Notes: generated by a model not told the origin, from the sequence alone. DNA of 44,715 bases from Alphaproteobacteria bacterium (GCA_013289265.1 JABDAH010000011.1:1-44715), one strand, 5' to 3'; positions 27,585 to 37,651 are shown, counted from the stretch's first letter. Translations and numbers: made by a program.

Positions 27585-28457
27585 TTATTTGGTAGTAGCT
27601 GCTGTCTTCAGCGGTGAGCCATCGGGATTGAAACGTTCAATCTTGGCTTTGGCTTCCAGCTTCTTGATGAGTTCTTCGGTCATCTTCTGGCCGACTTTGT
27701 TGGACAGCTGAGCCTTGATTTCAGCCATTGGAGGCGGTGCGGACTTGCGTTTGTCTTCAACCTTGATGACGTGATAGCCGAATTCGGTTTTCACAGGTTT
27801 GTCGCTAACTTCGCCTGGCTTCATGCTAAAAGCGGCTTCGGCGAAAGGCTTAACCATGGAGCCTTTGGTGAAGTAACCAAGATCGCCGCCATTCTTGGCT
27901 GAGCCTGTATCCTTGGATTTTTCTTCCGCGACCTTGGCGAAATCGGCGCCGTCTTTCAGCTGCTTGATAACGGCATTGGCTTCGTCTTCGGTCGGTACCA
28001 GAATGTGGCGCGCGCGAACTTCGTCTTCAGGCTTGAACTTCGCGACCACTTCGCTGTCGTAAACTTCTTTCAGCTTCGCATCGGTGATTTGCGGCTCAAT
28101 TGTGTGGCGAACGTAAACGGACGCGACAACTTCGGCTTCCAGCTCCTTCAGACGCTGCTTGACTTCCTTGTCATTCTGCAAGCCTTGGGCATAGCCTTGG
28201 GCCGATACCAGCTTGGTATCGATCAAGCTATTCAGCAATTGCGGGTAGATCATCTGTGGCGGCATGGACTGCGCTTGCGGACCCAAAGCCTGCATGGCGC
28301 GCATGACTTCCACACGGTGAATTTCATCGCCGTTTACGCGGGCGACAACGGGGTCAGATGCAGGTGCAGGCGCAGCAGCAGGGGTAGTAGCTGCAAAGGC
28401 AGGTGCAGCAAAGGTAATCAGTAAAGCGGCGGTCGTCAGAAGAATTTTTTTCGACAT
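27585..28457 (-). CDS. Periplasmic parvulin-type peptidyl-prolyl isomerase
   Basis: A 290-residue PpiC/SurA-like foldase. The signal peptide covers residues 1-22 ([22 protein letters not shown]), followed by an Ala/Pro-rich stretch and a SurA-N-like helical region (about 35-125). One parvulin domain follows (about 140-240) with the hallmarks [34 protein letters not shown] and [12 protein letters not shown]. It should accelerate prolyl isomerisation and chaperone outer membrane or secreted proteins in the periplasm. It is divergent from secA 256 bp away, fitting a shared export theme. Its ribosome binding site (AAGGA, 6 nt before ATG) is good, and a strong terminator follows it. Confidence 0.92.
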   Translation of the reverse strand: MSKKILLTTAALLITFAAPAFAATTPAAAPAPASDPVVARVNGDEIHRVEVMRAMQALGPQAQSMPPQMIYPQLLNSLIDTKLVSAQGYAQGLQNDKEVKQRLKELEAEVVASVYVRHTIEPQITDAKLKEVYDSEVVAKFKPEDEVRARHILVPTEDEANAVIKQLKDGADFAKVAEEKSKDTGSAKNGGDLGYFTKGSMVKPFAEAAFSMKPGEVSDKPVKTEFGYHVIKVEDKRKSAPPPMAEIKAQLSNKVGQKMTEELIKKLEAKAKIERFNPDGSPLKTAATTK

Positions 28458-28501
28458 AGGTGTTCCTTATGGTTGAGGGCCGTAGCACTTCATGGGGCCG
28501 G

Positions 28502-28529
28502 ATCTTACCCGGTCTTTTGACCTGTTCAA
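28502..28529 (-). promoter_or_regulatory. Candidate promoter of the parvulin isomerase gene
   Basis: On the minus strand TTGAAC (28529-28524) and TAAGAT (28507-28502) are spaced by 16 bp, about 45 bp before the start codon at 28457. The match is moderate (4 of 6 in each box). In the rest of 28458-28713, between this gene and secA, only an isolated TATAAA (near 28676) was noted for the secA direction. Confidence 0.35.
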
Positions 28530-28713
28530 ATCAGACATTCGAACCTGATTTGCTCTAAGGCTTATTGCGGTAAACATCAAGCCCTACAGATGCCGGGGAA
28601 ATACGGCAAGATTTAGTCTAAAACCGGAAAAACGGCTGATTTTTTGAATTGCAGCAAACACTTGCATTTCGGAGTATAAATCGCCATCTAGAAGTCTGGC
28701 AAATCCAAGGAAA

Positions 28714-31497
28714 ATGATGATTACCTCACTCGCCCGCAAGTTTTTTGGCTCTCACAATGACCGTCTGCTGCGCCAGCAGGACCGGATTGTCGCGCAAATC
28801 AATGGGTTAGAGCCTGACTTCCAGAAGCTCTCGGACGCCGAACTGCGTGCCAAGACCGACGAATTCAAGGCCAGGATTGCCAAGGGTGAAAAGCTGGACC
28901 AGCTATTGCCGGAAGCCTTTGCAACCGTGCGTGAAGCCGCCAAGCGCGTGCTTGGCCAGCGTCCATTCGATGTGCAGCTGCGCGGCGGTATTGTTTTACA
29001 TGATGGCCGTATTGCCGAAATGAAAACCGGCGAAGGTAAAACCCTCGTTGCTACCTTGCCCGTCTACTTGAATGCCCTCAGCGGCAAAGGCGTGCATGTC
29101 GTTACCGTGAACGATTACCTTGCCCAGCGCGACAGCGGCTGGATGGGCAAGATTTATAATTTCCTCGGCCTGTCGGTCGGCTGCATTGTCCACGGCCTTG
29201 ATGACAGTGAGCGCCAACAGGCTTACGGCGCCGATATCACCTACGGCACGAATAACGAATTTGGCTTTGATTACCTGCGCGATAATATGAAATTCGCTTA
29301 CGGCGATCTGGTGCAGCGCCCTTTTAACTTCGCTATCGTCGATGAAGTCGACAGTATCCTGATCGACGAAGCGCGCACGCCGCTGATTATCTCTGGCCCT
29401 GCCGAAGATTCGTCAGACCTATATATGAAGATTGATGCGCTGATCCCGAAGCTGACAGATGCCGATTTTGAAAAAGACGAAAAGAACCGCACCGTTTCAC
29501 TGACCGAAGCGGGCAATGTGAAGATCGAGGAATTGCTGGCGGATTCGGGACTTTTGGCGCCGGGTGGCGGTTTGTACGATGCGCAGAATGTGCAGGTCGT
29601 GCATCACGTTAATCAGGCCCTGCGCGCGCATACGCTTTTTGCCCGCGATGTCGATTACATCGTCAAGGATGACAAACTGGTTATCATCGACGAATTCACG
29701 GGCCGCATGATGGAAGGCCGCCGTTATTCTGAAGGCCTGCATCAGGCGCTGGAAGCCAAGGAACGTGTAAAGATTCAGCGCGAAAACCAGACGCTGGCCA
29801 GCATTACGTTCCAGAATTATTTCCGCCTCTATCCGAAGCTCGCCGGTATGACGGGTACGGCGCTGACCGAAGCCGCTGAATTCGCCGAGATTTATGGCCT
29901 CGAAGTTATCGAAGTGCCAACCAATGTAGCCGTCAGTCGCGACGATATGCATGACGAAGTCTACGGCACGATGGATGAGAAGTATGATGCCATCGTCAAA
30001 CGCATCGAAGATTGCCGCAAACGTGGCCAGCCGGTGCTGGTCGGCACGGTGTCGATTGAAAAATCCGAAGCTTTGTCGGAGCTGCTGAAGAAACACAAAA
30101 TCCCGCACAATGTTTTGAATGCGCGTTTCCATGATCAGGAAGCCAGCATCATCGCGCAGGCTGGTCGCATGGGCGCGGTCACTATCGCCACCAACATGGC
30201 GGGGCGCGGTACCGATATTAAGCTTGGCGGCAATCTGGAATTGCGCCTTGCGGAAGAGTTAAAAGATATCACCGATGAAGCGGCGCGGATTGAGCGCACC
30301 ACCGCCATTACAAAGGAAATTGACGAAGCCAGCGCCAAGGTGCGCGAAGCAGGTGGCCTGTTTGTGATCGGCACCGAACGCCATGAATCCCGGCGTATCG
30401 ATAACCAGCTGCGCGGCCGTTCCGGTCGGCAAGGTGACCCCGGCGCTTCGATTTTCTTCCTGTCCTTGCAGGACGATCTGATGCGCATTTTCGGTGCGCA
30501 GAATAATACGCAGGCGATTTTGGCCAAGCTCGGCCTTCGCGACGGTGAGAAAATCGCCCATCCGTGGATCAGCACGGCCCTTGCCAAGGCGCAGCAAAAA
30601 GTGGAATCGCGCAACTTCGATATGCGCAAAAATCTGCTGAAATTCGACAATGTGATGAATGACCAGCGCAAAGTCATTTACGAACAGCGCCGCGATATTA
30701 TGGCCGCAGCCGATGTCGCCGAAACCATTCAGGATCTGCGCGAGGAAGTTATTCATAACCTCGTCACTGCCGCCATTCCGCCGCATTCCTATATCGAACA
30801 ATGGGATTTGGCGGGGTTGACCGCGCGGGCGAAAGAATTGCTCGCGCTTGATTTGCCGATCAATGAATGGGCGCAGGAAAACGGCGTCAGTGAGGCTGAG
30901 ATCGAACAGCGCATCAAGAAAGCGGCCGAAGAAAATGTCGCCGCGAAAATGAAGCTCGTGACCGAAGATTCGATGCGCCGCGCTGAAAAAGCCGCGCTGC
31001 TCGGTGTGCTCGATCAGGCATGGAAGGATCATCTGCTCGCGCTCGACCAGTTGCGGCAGGGCATTCATCTGCGCGGCTACGGTCAGCGCGATCCGCTGAA
31101 TGAATATAGCCGCGAAGCGTTTGGCTTATTCCAGCTGATGCTGAACAGCATCCGCGAGGAAGTGACGAAGGCGCTGATGCATACGGAAATCCGCCTGCCG
31201 TCGATGGAAGAAGTGATGGCGCGCAGCCAGATCGCCATGCAGGAACTGCATGGCCAGCTGCCGGAAGATATGATGGGTGCACCCTTCGGTGACGCACCGT
31301 TACCGGAAGGTATGGTCTTGCGCCATCCAGCGAACCCGCGCGGCGCTTCGGCGCCGGTGCAGCAGTCTGCGCAACGTCCGACACAGAATGTGTTTGATGT
31401 GCAAAACCCGGAGACATGGGCCTCAACCCCGCGCAATTCGCCGTGCCCTTGCGGCTCCGGCAAAAAGTACAAACATTGTCACGGCGCTGCTGGGTAA
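28714..31497 (+). CDS. secA: Preprotein translocase ATPase subunit SecA
   Basis: A 927-residue SecA motor that drives unfolded preproteins through SecYEG. Walker A MKTGEGKT is at residues 103-110, preceded by [19 protein letters not shown]. Other marks are the helicase motif [19 protein letters not shown], the preprotein cross-linking region, the second nucleotide-binding fold ([34 protein letters not shown]) and the helical scaffold ([26 protein letters not shown]). A C-terminal SEC-C zinc motif ([14 protein letters not shown]) binds SecB and phospholipid. All domains are present and length is normal. Two ATGs stand in tandem (28714, 28717); the AAGGA is better spaced for the second. It is transcribed alone, divergent from the parvulin gene. 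Confidence 0.98.
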   Translation: MMITSLARKFFGSHNDRLLRQQDRIVAQINGLEPDFQKLSDAELRAKTDEFKARIAKGEKLDQLLPEAFATVREAAKRVLGQRPFDVQLRGGIVLHDGRIAEMKTGEGKTLVATLPVYLNALSGKGVHVVTVNDYLAQRDSGWMGKIYNFLGLSVGCIVHGLDDSERQQAYGADITYGTNNEFGFDYLRDNMKFAYGDLVQRPFNFAIVDEVDSILIDEARTPLIISGPAEDSSDLYMKIDALIPKLTDADFEKDEKNRTVSLTEAGNVKIEELLADSGLLAPGGGLYDAQNVQVVHHVNQALRAHTLFARDVDYIVKDDKLVIIDEFTGRMMEGRRYSEGLHQALEAKERVKIQRENQTLASITFQNYFRLYPKLAGMTGTALTEAAEFAEIYGLEVIEVPTNVAVSRDDMHDEVYGTMDEKYDAIVKRIEDCRKRGQPVLVGTVSIEKSEALSELLKKHKIPHNVLNARFHDQEASIIAQAGRMGAVTIATNMAGRGTDIKLGGNLELRLAEELKDITDEAARIERTTAITKEIDEASAKVREAGGLFVIGTERHESRRIDNQLRGRSGRQGDPGASIFFLSLQDDLMRIFGAQNNTQAILAKLGLRDGEKIAHPWISTALAKAQQKVESRNFDMRKNLLKFDNVMNDQRKVIYEQRRDIMAAADVAETIQDLREEVIHNLVTAAIPPHSYIEQWDLAGLTARAKELLALDLPINEWAQENGVSEAEIEQRIKKAAEENVAAKMKLVTEDSMRRAEKAALLGVLDQAWKDHLLALDQLRQGIHLRGYGQRDPLNEYSREAFGLFQLMLNSIREEVTKALMHTEIRLPSMEEVMARSQIAMQELHGQLPEDMMGAPFGDAPLPEGMVLRHPANPRGASAPVQQSAQRPTQNVFDVQNPETWASTPRNSPCPCGSGKKYKHCHGAAG

Positions 31498-31591
31498 GGG
31501 ACTGATTTATAAGGTTTAAGTTAGCGAATTACTTTCAATTTTTCATGTTATAAAAATCCATAATTCATTTATTTGTTAGGGAGAATTTTTT

Positions 31592-32136
31592 ATGTTTCGT
31601 ATTTTGTGCGCCGATATAACCGCCGAAGAACATGTTGAAGGCATTGCCTCAGGCCGATCGTATCCAATGATAAAATGCACATTGATGCGCGGGCAAGCGA
31701 GCATTCATCCGCCGTTACGATTCATCGACTCCTGTCTGCTGACGAAGACTTTATTCGGGTTGCTGAAACGGAATTTCCTAAAGCTTTTGGCTTTTATCTA
31801 GTCGAGTCCGAAACTTTCGGAAAGCCTACGGATGAAGGTAAAATTATTGATGGCAGCGCACGTTTAATTGGTATGGTGAAGTATGATGCAAAAAATGATT
31901 GTTTTGTTTGTGAGATAGATGGTGGCTCGCAGAAGATAGAACTCACGCCTGACGATATCATCCTTAACCCAGAAACGCGGGTACCGTATTTTGAGTGCCC
32001 TCAAACCACATACCATGGTGGTACGAAAAGAGGTGATGAGATGTTGACCGCGAGACAGTTGGCTGAGTTGGAAACCGGGCGTTCAACCACGCTTCGAGAA
32101 GGCCAAGCTGGTAAGCCAGCAGCCCGACCTTCATAA
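31592..32136 (+). pseudogene. Hypothetical gene with apparent one-base frameshift
   Basis: A strong ribosome binding site (GGGAG, 8 nt before ATG) starts a frame at 31592 (MFRILCADITAEEHVEG). It runs out of character after about residue 30 and stops at 31801. The adjacent frame, open from 31639 to 32136, continues with a normal-looking polar sequence (HIDARASEHSSAVTIHRLL, then EFPKAFGFYLVESETFG). The join falls at the AAAA run at 31672-31675. Adding one A would give a continuous 181-codon frame reading SYPMIKMHIDARAS. The second frame alone has an ATG at 31675 but no ribosome binding site. It could be a recent pseudogene, a sequencing error or slippage at the A-run. I do not recognise the family. 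The region is AT-rich compared with secA and xerD. Its end overlaps the convergent xerD stop by 6 bp. Confidence 0.6.
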
Positions 32137-33081
32137 CTTTCGTTTCTTCCCGCTCATCGGATGATGCTCGGTGATTGTCTTGGTCAGTCGGTCGCTGGCG
32201 ACATGTGTATATATCTGTGTGGTGGCGATATCAGCGTGGCCCAGCATGGTTTGTACGCTGCGCAGATCGGCGCCGTGTTCGATCAGATGCGTCGCAAAAG
32301 CATGGCGTAGAACGTGCGGGCTGAGGCGCTTGGGGTCAAGCTTGGCGGCAATCGCTACTTCTTTCAGTAACTGAAAAAAACGCTGCCGCGACAGGAAAGT
32401 GTCTTTACCGCGTAGGGCTGACGGAAACAGGTAAACGGATTTCCTTTTGTCGCCGAGCGCTTCTTTACGGTAAGGCAGCCATGCCTTGAAAGCTTTGATA
32501 GCGGGCTCACCCAGCGGCACCATGCGTTCCTTGCCGCCTTTGCCGCGCACCTGCACAAAGCCGCGTTCATGCTGCACGGCGTTCAAGGGCAGCCCGACTA
32601 ATTCCGTAACGCGCAGGCCAGATGCATAAAGCAGTTCCAGCAGAGCGCCCAGCCGCGCGCCGTCCGCGCCCTTCATCCGGTTTACGACGGCGAGCAAGCT
32701 ATTCACTTCCGCTTCAGACAGATATTTTGGCAGGCTGCGGCCCAGTTTCGGCGCATCGATTGCGCGGCTGGGGTCGTCCTTGCGGTGATGCTCGGAACAG
32801 AGGAAACGGAAAAACTGCCGCAAGGCCGACAACCGCCGCGCTTGCGTTTTGGCTGCTGTCTCATTCATGGATTGCAGATAGGCGCGGATATCATCCTCGC
32901 CCGCATCCGCCAGCTCAATTTTCTTTTTGGCCAGAAACTGCGCGGCGTCAGTCAGATCGCGCCGGTAAGCCAGCCTGGTGTTAAGGGCTGCGTTGCGTTC
33001 GGCCAGCAGCATATCAAGAAAACTATCGATCAGCCCCGTCGTGCGCCAGCCGATTCCGTCCTTTGGCAGTTTCAGATTCAC
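32131..33081 (-). CDS. xerD: Tyrosine recombinase XerD
   Basis: A 316-residue tyrosine recombinase that, with XerC and FtsK, resolves chromosome dimers at dif. The N-terminal SAM-like core-binding domain (about 15-100) includes FLDMLLAERNAALNTRLAYRRDL. The catalytic domain carries the full set: Arg157 (ASGLRVTEL), Lys181 (VRGKGGKERMVPLG), His256-x2-Arg259 (SPHVLRHAFATHL), His282 (MLGHADIATTQIYTHV) and nucleophile Tyr291. Length and the LSPHVLRHAFATHLIEHGADLRSVQ signature fit XerD rather than a phage integrase. Its start overlaps the stop of the 649-residue exported protein gene by 4 bp (ATGA), so it is translated from that operon. Confidence 0.93.
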   Translation of the reverse strand: MNLKLPKDGIGWRTTGLIDSFLDMLLAERNAALNTRLAYRRDLTDAAQFLAKKKIELADAGEDDIRAYLQSMNETAAKTQARRLSALRQFFRFLCSEHHRKDDPSRAIDAPKLGRSLPKYLSEAEVNSLLAVVNRMKGADGARLGALLELLYASGLRVTELVGLPLNAVQHERGFVQVRGKGGKERMVPLGEPAIKAFKAWLPYRKEALGDKRKSVYLFPSALRGKDTFLSRQRFFQLLKEVAIAAKLDPKRLSPHVLRHAFATHLIEHGADLRSVQTMLGHADIATTQIYTHVASDRLTKTITEHHPMSGKKRKL

Positions 33082-35027
33082 GGCTTGGGTGAGGCAAGAA
33101 TATTGGTCGCATCTTCACGCGCCAGCATGGCTGCATCCGCTGTGAAGCCCGACAGGCGAAGGGCGCGGATCGATTGCATGTAGGTGAGGATGGGAATATC
33201 GGCAGCGTTTCCAGCCAGTGCAAGGCACAGCATAACGGTTTCGCCGTGGCGCGGTGTTGTGCTGGCCGACCGTAACCGTTCCAAAAAGACTGCCGATGGC
33301 ATGATACGTTTTTCGTTACCGGGCGGATCAATCACTTTAATCCATGCTTCTTCTGGCACATTAAAACCGTCGGATTCCAGCAGCAGCAAAATAGAGGCGG
33401 CCTGATCGCGTCTCGTTCGCGCATCCAGCTTTGGATCCGCATTCTTCAGGAAGCCGTCCAGCCATTTGCTGAGGTCAGCCATGTAATCCGTATCGGATTC
33501 CAATCCTGCAAAAACCGTCACCGGCCAGAAATTATAAAGCTCCGCCGTCACTGAAGGTATACCAATGCCTGCGCGTTTGGCGAGTTTTAGCCAGTCGATA
33601 GCGGCTTCGTGCTTGTCCGCCAGCACATAAATATGCGCGATAAAGCCTGATGTCGAATTGAATTCCGATGTTTGCGGAATATCGCCCAGCATATCATCCA
33701 TGATCGAACCGCCGACGCTGTTCAGCAAAGCAGGGCTTATGCTTTGCATGAATTTGGCAGCATCGATAATGCGGTTCTGCGGTGATTTATCCTGCAGTGC
33801 AGCCTGATACAGCATAGCATGCAGGCGTGGGCCGCTTTCGGGGGAATTGGCGGCATTGGCCAAAGCGTCAGGCGTGAAAGTAACACCGCGATAAAGCGTG
33901 ACAAGATCGGCGGCATTGATCATGCCGCGTTCCGCTGCGCGTTCGGCTAACCCTAAACGCGCGACATCTTCCCGCGCTTTGGCCTGCAGCAGTTCCGGTA
34001 TCAGGGTTGCATCGGGATGCATATAAATTTCGCCCGGCAAGGGCAGGTCGGTCAGTCGCAGCAATGCCAGTGTCAGCGGCTTCAGGGGCGTGAGCTGCCG
34101 CGGCAATTGTTTATTGCCGCCGATGATATTCTTCTCGGCAACCGCAAAATAAATATCATCCTTCACGCCCTGCGCATGCAACAGGTCCAGCGTCAGCTGC
34201 GCGGCTTTGGTATCCGTTGCACGTAATTGGCAGACCAGCAGTAATTTCTGCCATTCAGCGCCGCTATGTACCTTTACGATATCGGGCAGTTTGGCGCAGA
34301 CATCGTCACGCGCGGGGCTGATCAGGGCGGCTTCTGCCATCAGCCGCAACGTGATTTCGTCGATCTGGTCGGACTTGGCCAGCATCGCCAGTTTCCACGC
34401 ATCCTGCGCATCGCCGAGGGTCAGCAGCTTTTCAATCCGCATGGAAGTCAGGCTTTGATTGCTGTCGGATACGCCTTCTGGCACCGAAGCGGTGGTCAGC
34501 AACAGCCGCTGCGCCAGATTGTTCAAGGTTTTAGAGGCCGTCGGCAAATTCAGCGTCGGGAATAATTTGGCGACCAGCGCAAGGCTAGTGCCCTTCCAGA
34601 TATCCGCGCCCAAACCGCCTTCAGCCTTGGCCAGCAGGCCGATCGATTGCGGATCAATCGTGCCGATGGAAGCGGCCTCAACCGGTTTTGCAATCAGGGC
34701 CGGCGTCGTGGCCGGTGTGGCCACAGCGGGCATGACGGTGGGTGTCGCAGGTGCAGCGCTAGGCAAGGCAATAGCAGCAGGCGGCGCCACAATAGCGGGC
34801 GGAGTGGCAGTTAGTACAGGGGCTGGTGTGGGGGCTGTAATGACAACAGGTGCTGCTGTCGCAGGGGTATAGGAGTCAGGTGGTACAAAACTGGCATCAC
34901 GGCCGGTATCAGGCGCAGGGACTGCAGGTGTCGCCGCCGATGGCATAACCACCTGCGCTGTCGCCGGTCCACCGAGAACCGCCAGTAAACCAAGAAGGAG
35001 GCAAGCTTTAGCGCGGGATACGGTCAT
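33078..35027 (-). CDS. Exported protein with Pro/Ala-rich N-terminus, 649 aa, unknown function
   Basis: A 649-residue protein. The signal peptide covers residues 1-24 (MTVSRAKACLLLGLLAVLGGPATA). The next 90 residues or so are rich in Ala, Pro, Thr and Val, with recurring PAxxxP patterns, probably a flexible periplasmic or wall-spanning segment. The remaining 520 residues are mostly amphipathic helices without Cys clusters or catalytic motifs. Alternating Ala/Leu-rich helix pairs such as DAQDAWKLAMLAKSDQIDEI and IAHIYVLADKHEAAIDWLKLAKRAG suggest a TPR/SEL1-like superhelix. It lies between a 48-residue membrane peptide (20-bp overlap) and xerD (4-bp overlap). I do not recognise the family; a scaffolding role at the envelope is only an inference. 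Confidence 0.75.
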   Translation of the reverse strand: MTVSRAKACLLLGLLAVLGGPATAQVVMPSAATPAVPAPDTGRDASFVPPDSYTPATAAPVVITAPTPAPVLTATPPAIVAPPAAIALPSAAPATPTVMPAVATPATTPALIAKPVEAASIGTIDPQSIGLLAKAEGGLGADIWKGTSLALVAKLFPTLNLPTASKTLNNLAQRLLLTTASVPEGVSDSNQSLTSMRIEKLLTLGDAQDAWKLAMLAKSDQIDEITLRLMAEAALISPARDDVCAKLPDIVKVHSGAEWQKLLLVCQLRATDTKAAQLTLDLLHAQGVKDDIYFAVAEKNIIGGNKQLPRQLTPLKPLTLALLRLTDLPLPGEIYMHPDATLIPELLQAKAREDVARLGLAERAAERGMINAADLVTLYRGVTFTPDALANAANSPESGPRLHAMLYQAALQDKSPQNRIIDAAKFMQSISPALLNSVGGSIMDDMLGDIPQTSEFNSTSGFIAHIYVLADKHEAAIDWLKLAKRAGIGIPSVTAELYNFWPVTVFAGLESDTDYMADLSKWLDGFLKNADPKLDARTRRDQAASILLLLESDGFNVPEEAWIKVIDPPGNEKRIMPSAVFLERLRSASTTPRHGETVMLCLALAGNAADIPILTYMQSIRALRLSGFTADAAMLAREDATNILASPKP

Positions 35028-35154
35028 CGGGGATCGTTTGCTCTATTTTTTGCGTTGGCGGCATCATAGAGCTATGCGACAGCCAGACCAAGCCCCCTAT
35101 CGCAATTACCAAAAACAGTGCCAAAATCAGCACAACAACGCGTTCGGTTTTCAT
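35008..35154 (-). CDS. Small single-span membrane protein, 48 aa
   Basis: A 48-codon gene encoding MKTERVVVLILALFLVIAIG, then GLVWLSHSSMMPPTQKIEQTIPDDRIPR. It has one transmembrane helix (about residues 6-26), a short basic N-terminus and a polar tail of about 22 residues. A GGAAAGG ribosome binding site lies 8 nt before the ATG. It overlaps the start of the 649-residue exported protein gene by 20 bp, so it is the first gene of the operon ending in xerD. It lies opposite aroK across an 85-bp promoter region. The strong ribosome binding site, coherent hydrophobic helix and operon position support a real gene; the function is unknown. Confidence 0.6.
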   Translation of the reverse strand: MKTERVVVLILALFLVIAIGGLVWLSHSSMMPPTQKIEQTIPDDRIPR

Positions 35155-35239
35155 TCTTTAGGCCTTTCCTTGCACTAGCGCTGGCTAGCTATTAGTTTCT
35201 TGGGCTAGCAGCTTTAAACCTCTGACAACCCATTATGGC

Positions 35240-35788
35240 ATGACTACGGCTTCCTCTTCCAGCTTTTCGCCGACGCGCACCATTGTTTTGGTCGGCATGA
35301 TGGGCGCCGGTAAAACCAGCGTCGGACGGCGGCTGGCGGCAAAACTGGCTTTGCCCTTTGCCGATGCCGATGCGGAAATTGAAACCGCGGCGGGGATGAG
35401 CATCAGCCGCCTGATGCAGGATTACGGCGAACCAGAATTTCGGCGGCTGGAACGGCGTATCATGGCGCGGCTGCTGGATGCGCCGATGCATGTTTTGTCA
35501 ACCGGCGGCGGCGCTTTCATGGATGAGGATACAAGGCAGCTGATCCGTGACAAAGGCGTTTCCATCTGGCTGAAGGCTGACCCGGAAGTGCTGCTGGAAC
35601 GCGCCATGCGCCACGACAACAGGCCCTTATTGCGCGGTGGCGATCCGCGCGAGATTATGACAAAATTACTGGCCGAGCGCGAACCTGTTTATGCGCAGGC
35701 GGATATTACCGTTGAAAGCGATGACCGCCCGGTCGATGAAACGATTGAGCGGCTGTTGAGAGTTTTAAAAGAACATTCCGAGAAATAG
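35240..35788 (+). CDS. aroK: Shikimate kinase
   Basis: A 182-residue shikimate kinase, phosphorylating shikimate at the 3-hydroxyl with ATP in the common aromatic pathway. It shows Walker A GMMGAGKTSVG (from Gly19), FADADAEIE with the magnesium/substrate Asp residues, the substrate-binding segment GEPEFRRLERRI, the STGGGAFMDE loop and the lid segment HDNRPLLRGGDP. An ATG at 35235 in another frame meets a stop at once. ATG 35240 yields the family N-terminus, although its ribosome binding site is weak. It is followed 5 bp later by aroB, the classical aroKB pair. Confidence 0.95.
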   Translation: MTTASSSSFSPTRTIVLVGMMGAGKTSVGRRLAAKLALPFADADAEIETAAGMSISRLMQDYGEPEFRRLERRIMARLLDAPMHVLSTGGGAFMDEDTRQLIRDKGVSIWLKADPEVLLERAMRHDNRPLLRGGDPREIMTKLLAEREPVYAQADITVESDDRPVDETIERLLRVLKEHSEK

Positions 35789-35793
35789 AAATC

Positions 35794-36951
35794 ATGACTG
35801 TAAAAGCCTCTTCTCAATCCAGACCTTATACCCAAGGCGCGTTGGTGCCGATTGACCTGTCGTCAACTAAGGGACCTGCGTCCTATGATATTGTTATCGG
35901 CGACAGCATTCTGTCTGAAGCCGGGAATCTGATTGCCGTTAGGCTTGGCAAACGTCGCTGCCTTATCATTACCGACAGCAATGTCGGGCCTTTATACCGG
36001 GTGCAGCTGGAAGCAGTTCTAGGTGTCGCAGGACACAGTGTTTTACCTGCCATAACTATTCCCGCAGGCGAAGCCAGCAAGGATTTCGCCACTTTGCAAA
36101 AAGTGCTGGATCATATGCTGGCTAGCGGCGTTGATCGCAAGACACTCATCATTGCTCTCGGTGGCGGCGTGGTAGGTGACTTGGCTGGCTTGGCGGCGTC
36201 GCTCGTAATGCGCGGTGTTGATATTGTGCAGATACCGACCAGCCTGCTGGCGCAGGTCGACAGCTCCGTGGGCGGTAAGACCGGCATCGATACCAAGCAT
36301 GGCAAAAATACTGTCGGCACTTTTTATCAGCCAAGGTTGGTGATTGCTGATGTCGCCTTGCTGGATTCGCTGCATGAGCGCGAAATACGTTCGGGCTATG
36401 CCGAGGTTATTAAATACGGCCTGATCAAAGACGCGGCTTTTTATGAATGGTGCCGCTCAAACGGTGGCAAGCTCCTCGGCGGCGACCGTGAAGCGCAAAT
36501 TTATGCTGTCAGCACCAGCTGCACCCACAAGGCCAAAATTGTTGCGGCGGATGAACGCGAAGCGGGCGAACGTGCCTTGCTTAATCTCGGTCACACCTTC
36601 GGCCATGCGCTGGAAACCATAACTGGCTACGGCAACTTGCTTTTGCACGGCGAAGCGGTGGCTATCGGTATGGTTATGGCAATGAAGCTATCAGCGCAGC
36701 TTGGTTTTTGTTCCCATAATGATGCTTATGGCTTGCGCGATCATCTGGTGAAGGTCGGCTTGCCCGTCACGCCGCCGGCTTTCGATTATGATATCGACAG
36801 GCTGATGGAATTGATGGCGCAGGACAAAAAAGCCGAAGCTGGAAAAATGGTGCTGATCCTGACCAAAGGCATCGGCCAGGCTTTTATCAGCCGCGATGTG
36901 AAAGACGGCGACGTGCGCGAATTGTGGGCGGAGTTTCTGCCTAAAACCTGA
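35794..36951 (+). CDS. aroB: 3-dehydroquinate synthase
   Basis: A 385-residue 3-dehydroquinate synthase converting DAHP to dehydroquinate with NAD+ and a divalent metal. It shows the YDIVIGDSIL opening, the TDSNVGPLY nucleotide segment, PAGEASKDF, the GGGVVGDLAGLAASLVMRGV loop and PTSLLAQVDSSVGGKTGIDTKHGKN with catalytic Lys residues. GYAEVIKYGLIKD and the metal-binding GHTFGHALE and LLHGEAVAIGM motifs complete it. The first 30 residues or so are an extra tail beyond the usual N-terminus. It forms an operon with aroK, and its last 11 bp overlap the end of the convergent yhhQ gene. Confidence 0.96.
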   Translation: MTVKASSQSRPYTQGALVPIDLSSTKGPASYDIVIGDSILSEAGNLIAVRLGKRRCLIITDSNVGPLYRVQLEAVLGVAGHSVLPAITIPAGEASKDFATLQKVLDHMLASGVDRKTLIIALGGGVVGDLAGLAASLVMRGVDIVQIPTSLLAQVDSSVGGKTGIDTKHGKNTVGTFYQPRLVIADVALLDSLHEREIRSGYAEVIKYGLIKDAAFYEWCRSNGGKLLGGDREAQIYAVSTSCTHKAKIVAADEREAGERALLNLGHTFGHALETITGYGNLLLHGEAVAIGMVMAMKLSAQLGFCSHNDAYGLRDHLVKVGLPVTPPAFDYDIDRLMELMAQDKKAEAGKMVLILTKGIGQAFISRDVKDGDVRELWAEFLPKT

Positions 36952-37648
36952 ACATTTGCAGCTTGTGGCGGTCGAAATGCTCGATTCCTTCGAGTTTTTT
37001 TAGCTTGTTCACGGCAAGGGTTGTGACCGGCAGCATCACGAATTCATAGACGGATTTAAAGATCCAGCCGCTGAAAATCAGCGACAGTAAAACATCGAAC
37101 GGAACCAGCCCGGCAAAGGCGACAGTGAAGAACAGAACGCTGTCGACAAATTGCGCGCCTATCGTTGAGACGGCGGCACGTAGGGGAAAATTATGCGCGT
37201 TCGACCAGACTTTCATCTTCGCCATAATGGCAGAGTTGGTGAATTCGCAAACGACATAGGCAATGTAAGAAGCGATGACGATGCGTACCTGACTGCCGTT
37301 AACGGCAGCGAAGGCGTCTTGTAGCTTGTAGCTGGGTGCCGGAGGCAGGGCGATAGCCAGCTGCGTGAAGAACAAATACAGCAAGCCGCAGGCAAAGCCG
37401 GTCCAGATCAAACGGCGCGTGCGATTGAAGCCGTAAATCTCGGTGAGGATATCGCCAAAGACGCAAGTGAGGGGGTAAACAAAATTGGCGGCCGATGCCG
37501 TCACGAAACCGACTGAGAATAATTTGCTGCCTGTGACCCAGGTCGAGATCAAGGCACAGATGTAAAGCCCGGCAATGACGTCAATATATTTAGGGTGCCA
37601 CGTATTATCGGCACTGGTTTCCTGCAAACTTAAATCGCGTTCGAACAT
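36941..37648 (-). CDS. yhhQ: Queuosine precursor transporter YhhQ (VUT family)
   Basis: A 235-residue inner-membrane protein of the vitamin-uptake-like (VUT) family, which imports preQ0/preQ1 for queuosine modification of tRNA. Six hydrophobic spans can be drawn. Hallmarks are VYPLTCVFGDILTEIYGFNRTRRLIWTGF, IVIASYIAYVVCEFTNSAIM, and STIGAQFVDSVLFFTVAFAG with VYEFVMLPVTT at the end. Length is typical. A long hairpin (37652-37694) sits directly before the start codon and covers the G-rich stretch that would be its ribosome binding site. Two small-protein genes lie upstream on the same strand and may be co-transcribed. Other queuosine genes are not in the window. Confidence 0.92.
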   Translation of the reverse strand: MFERDLSLQETSADNTWHPKYIDVIAGLYICALISTWVTGSKLFSVGFVTASAANFVYPLTCVFGDILTEIYGFNRTRRLIWTGFACGLLYLFFTQLAIALPPAPSYKLQDAFAAVNGSQVRIVIASYIAYVVCEFTNSAIMAKMKVWSNAHNFPLRAAVSTIGAQFVDSVLFFTVAFAGLVPFDVLLSLIFSGWIFKSVYEFVMLPVTTLAVNKLKKLEGIEHFDRHKLQMFRF

Positions 37649-37651
37649 AGC

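Noticed and set aside
31660-31690. Programmed -1 frameshift site
   Set aside because: No X-XXY-YYZ heptamer or downstream pseudoknot was seen. A one-base deletion in the A-run explains the pattern more simply.
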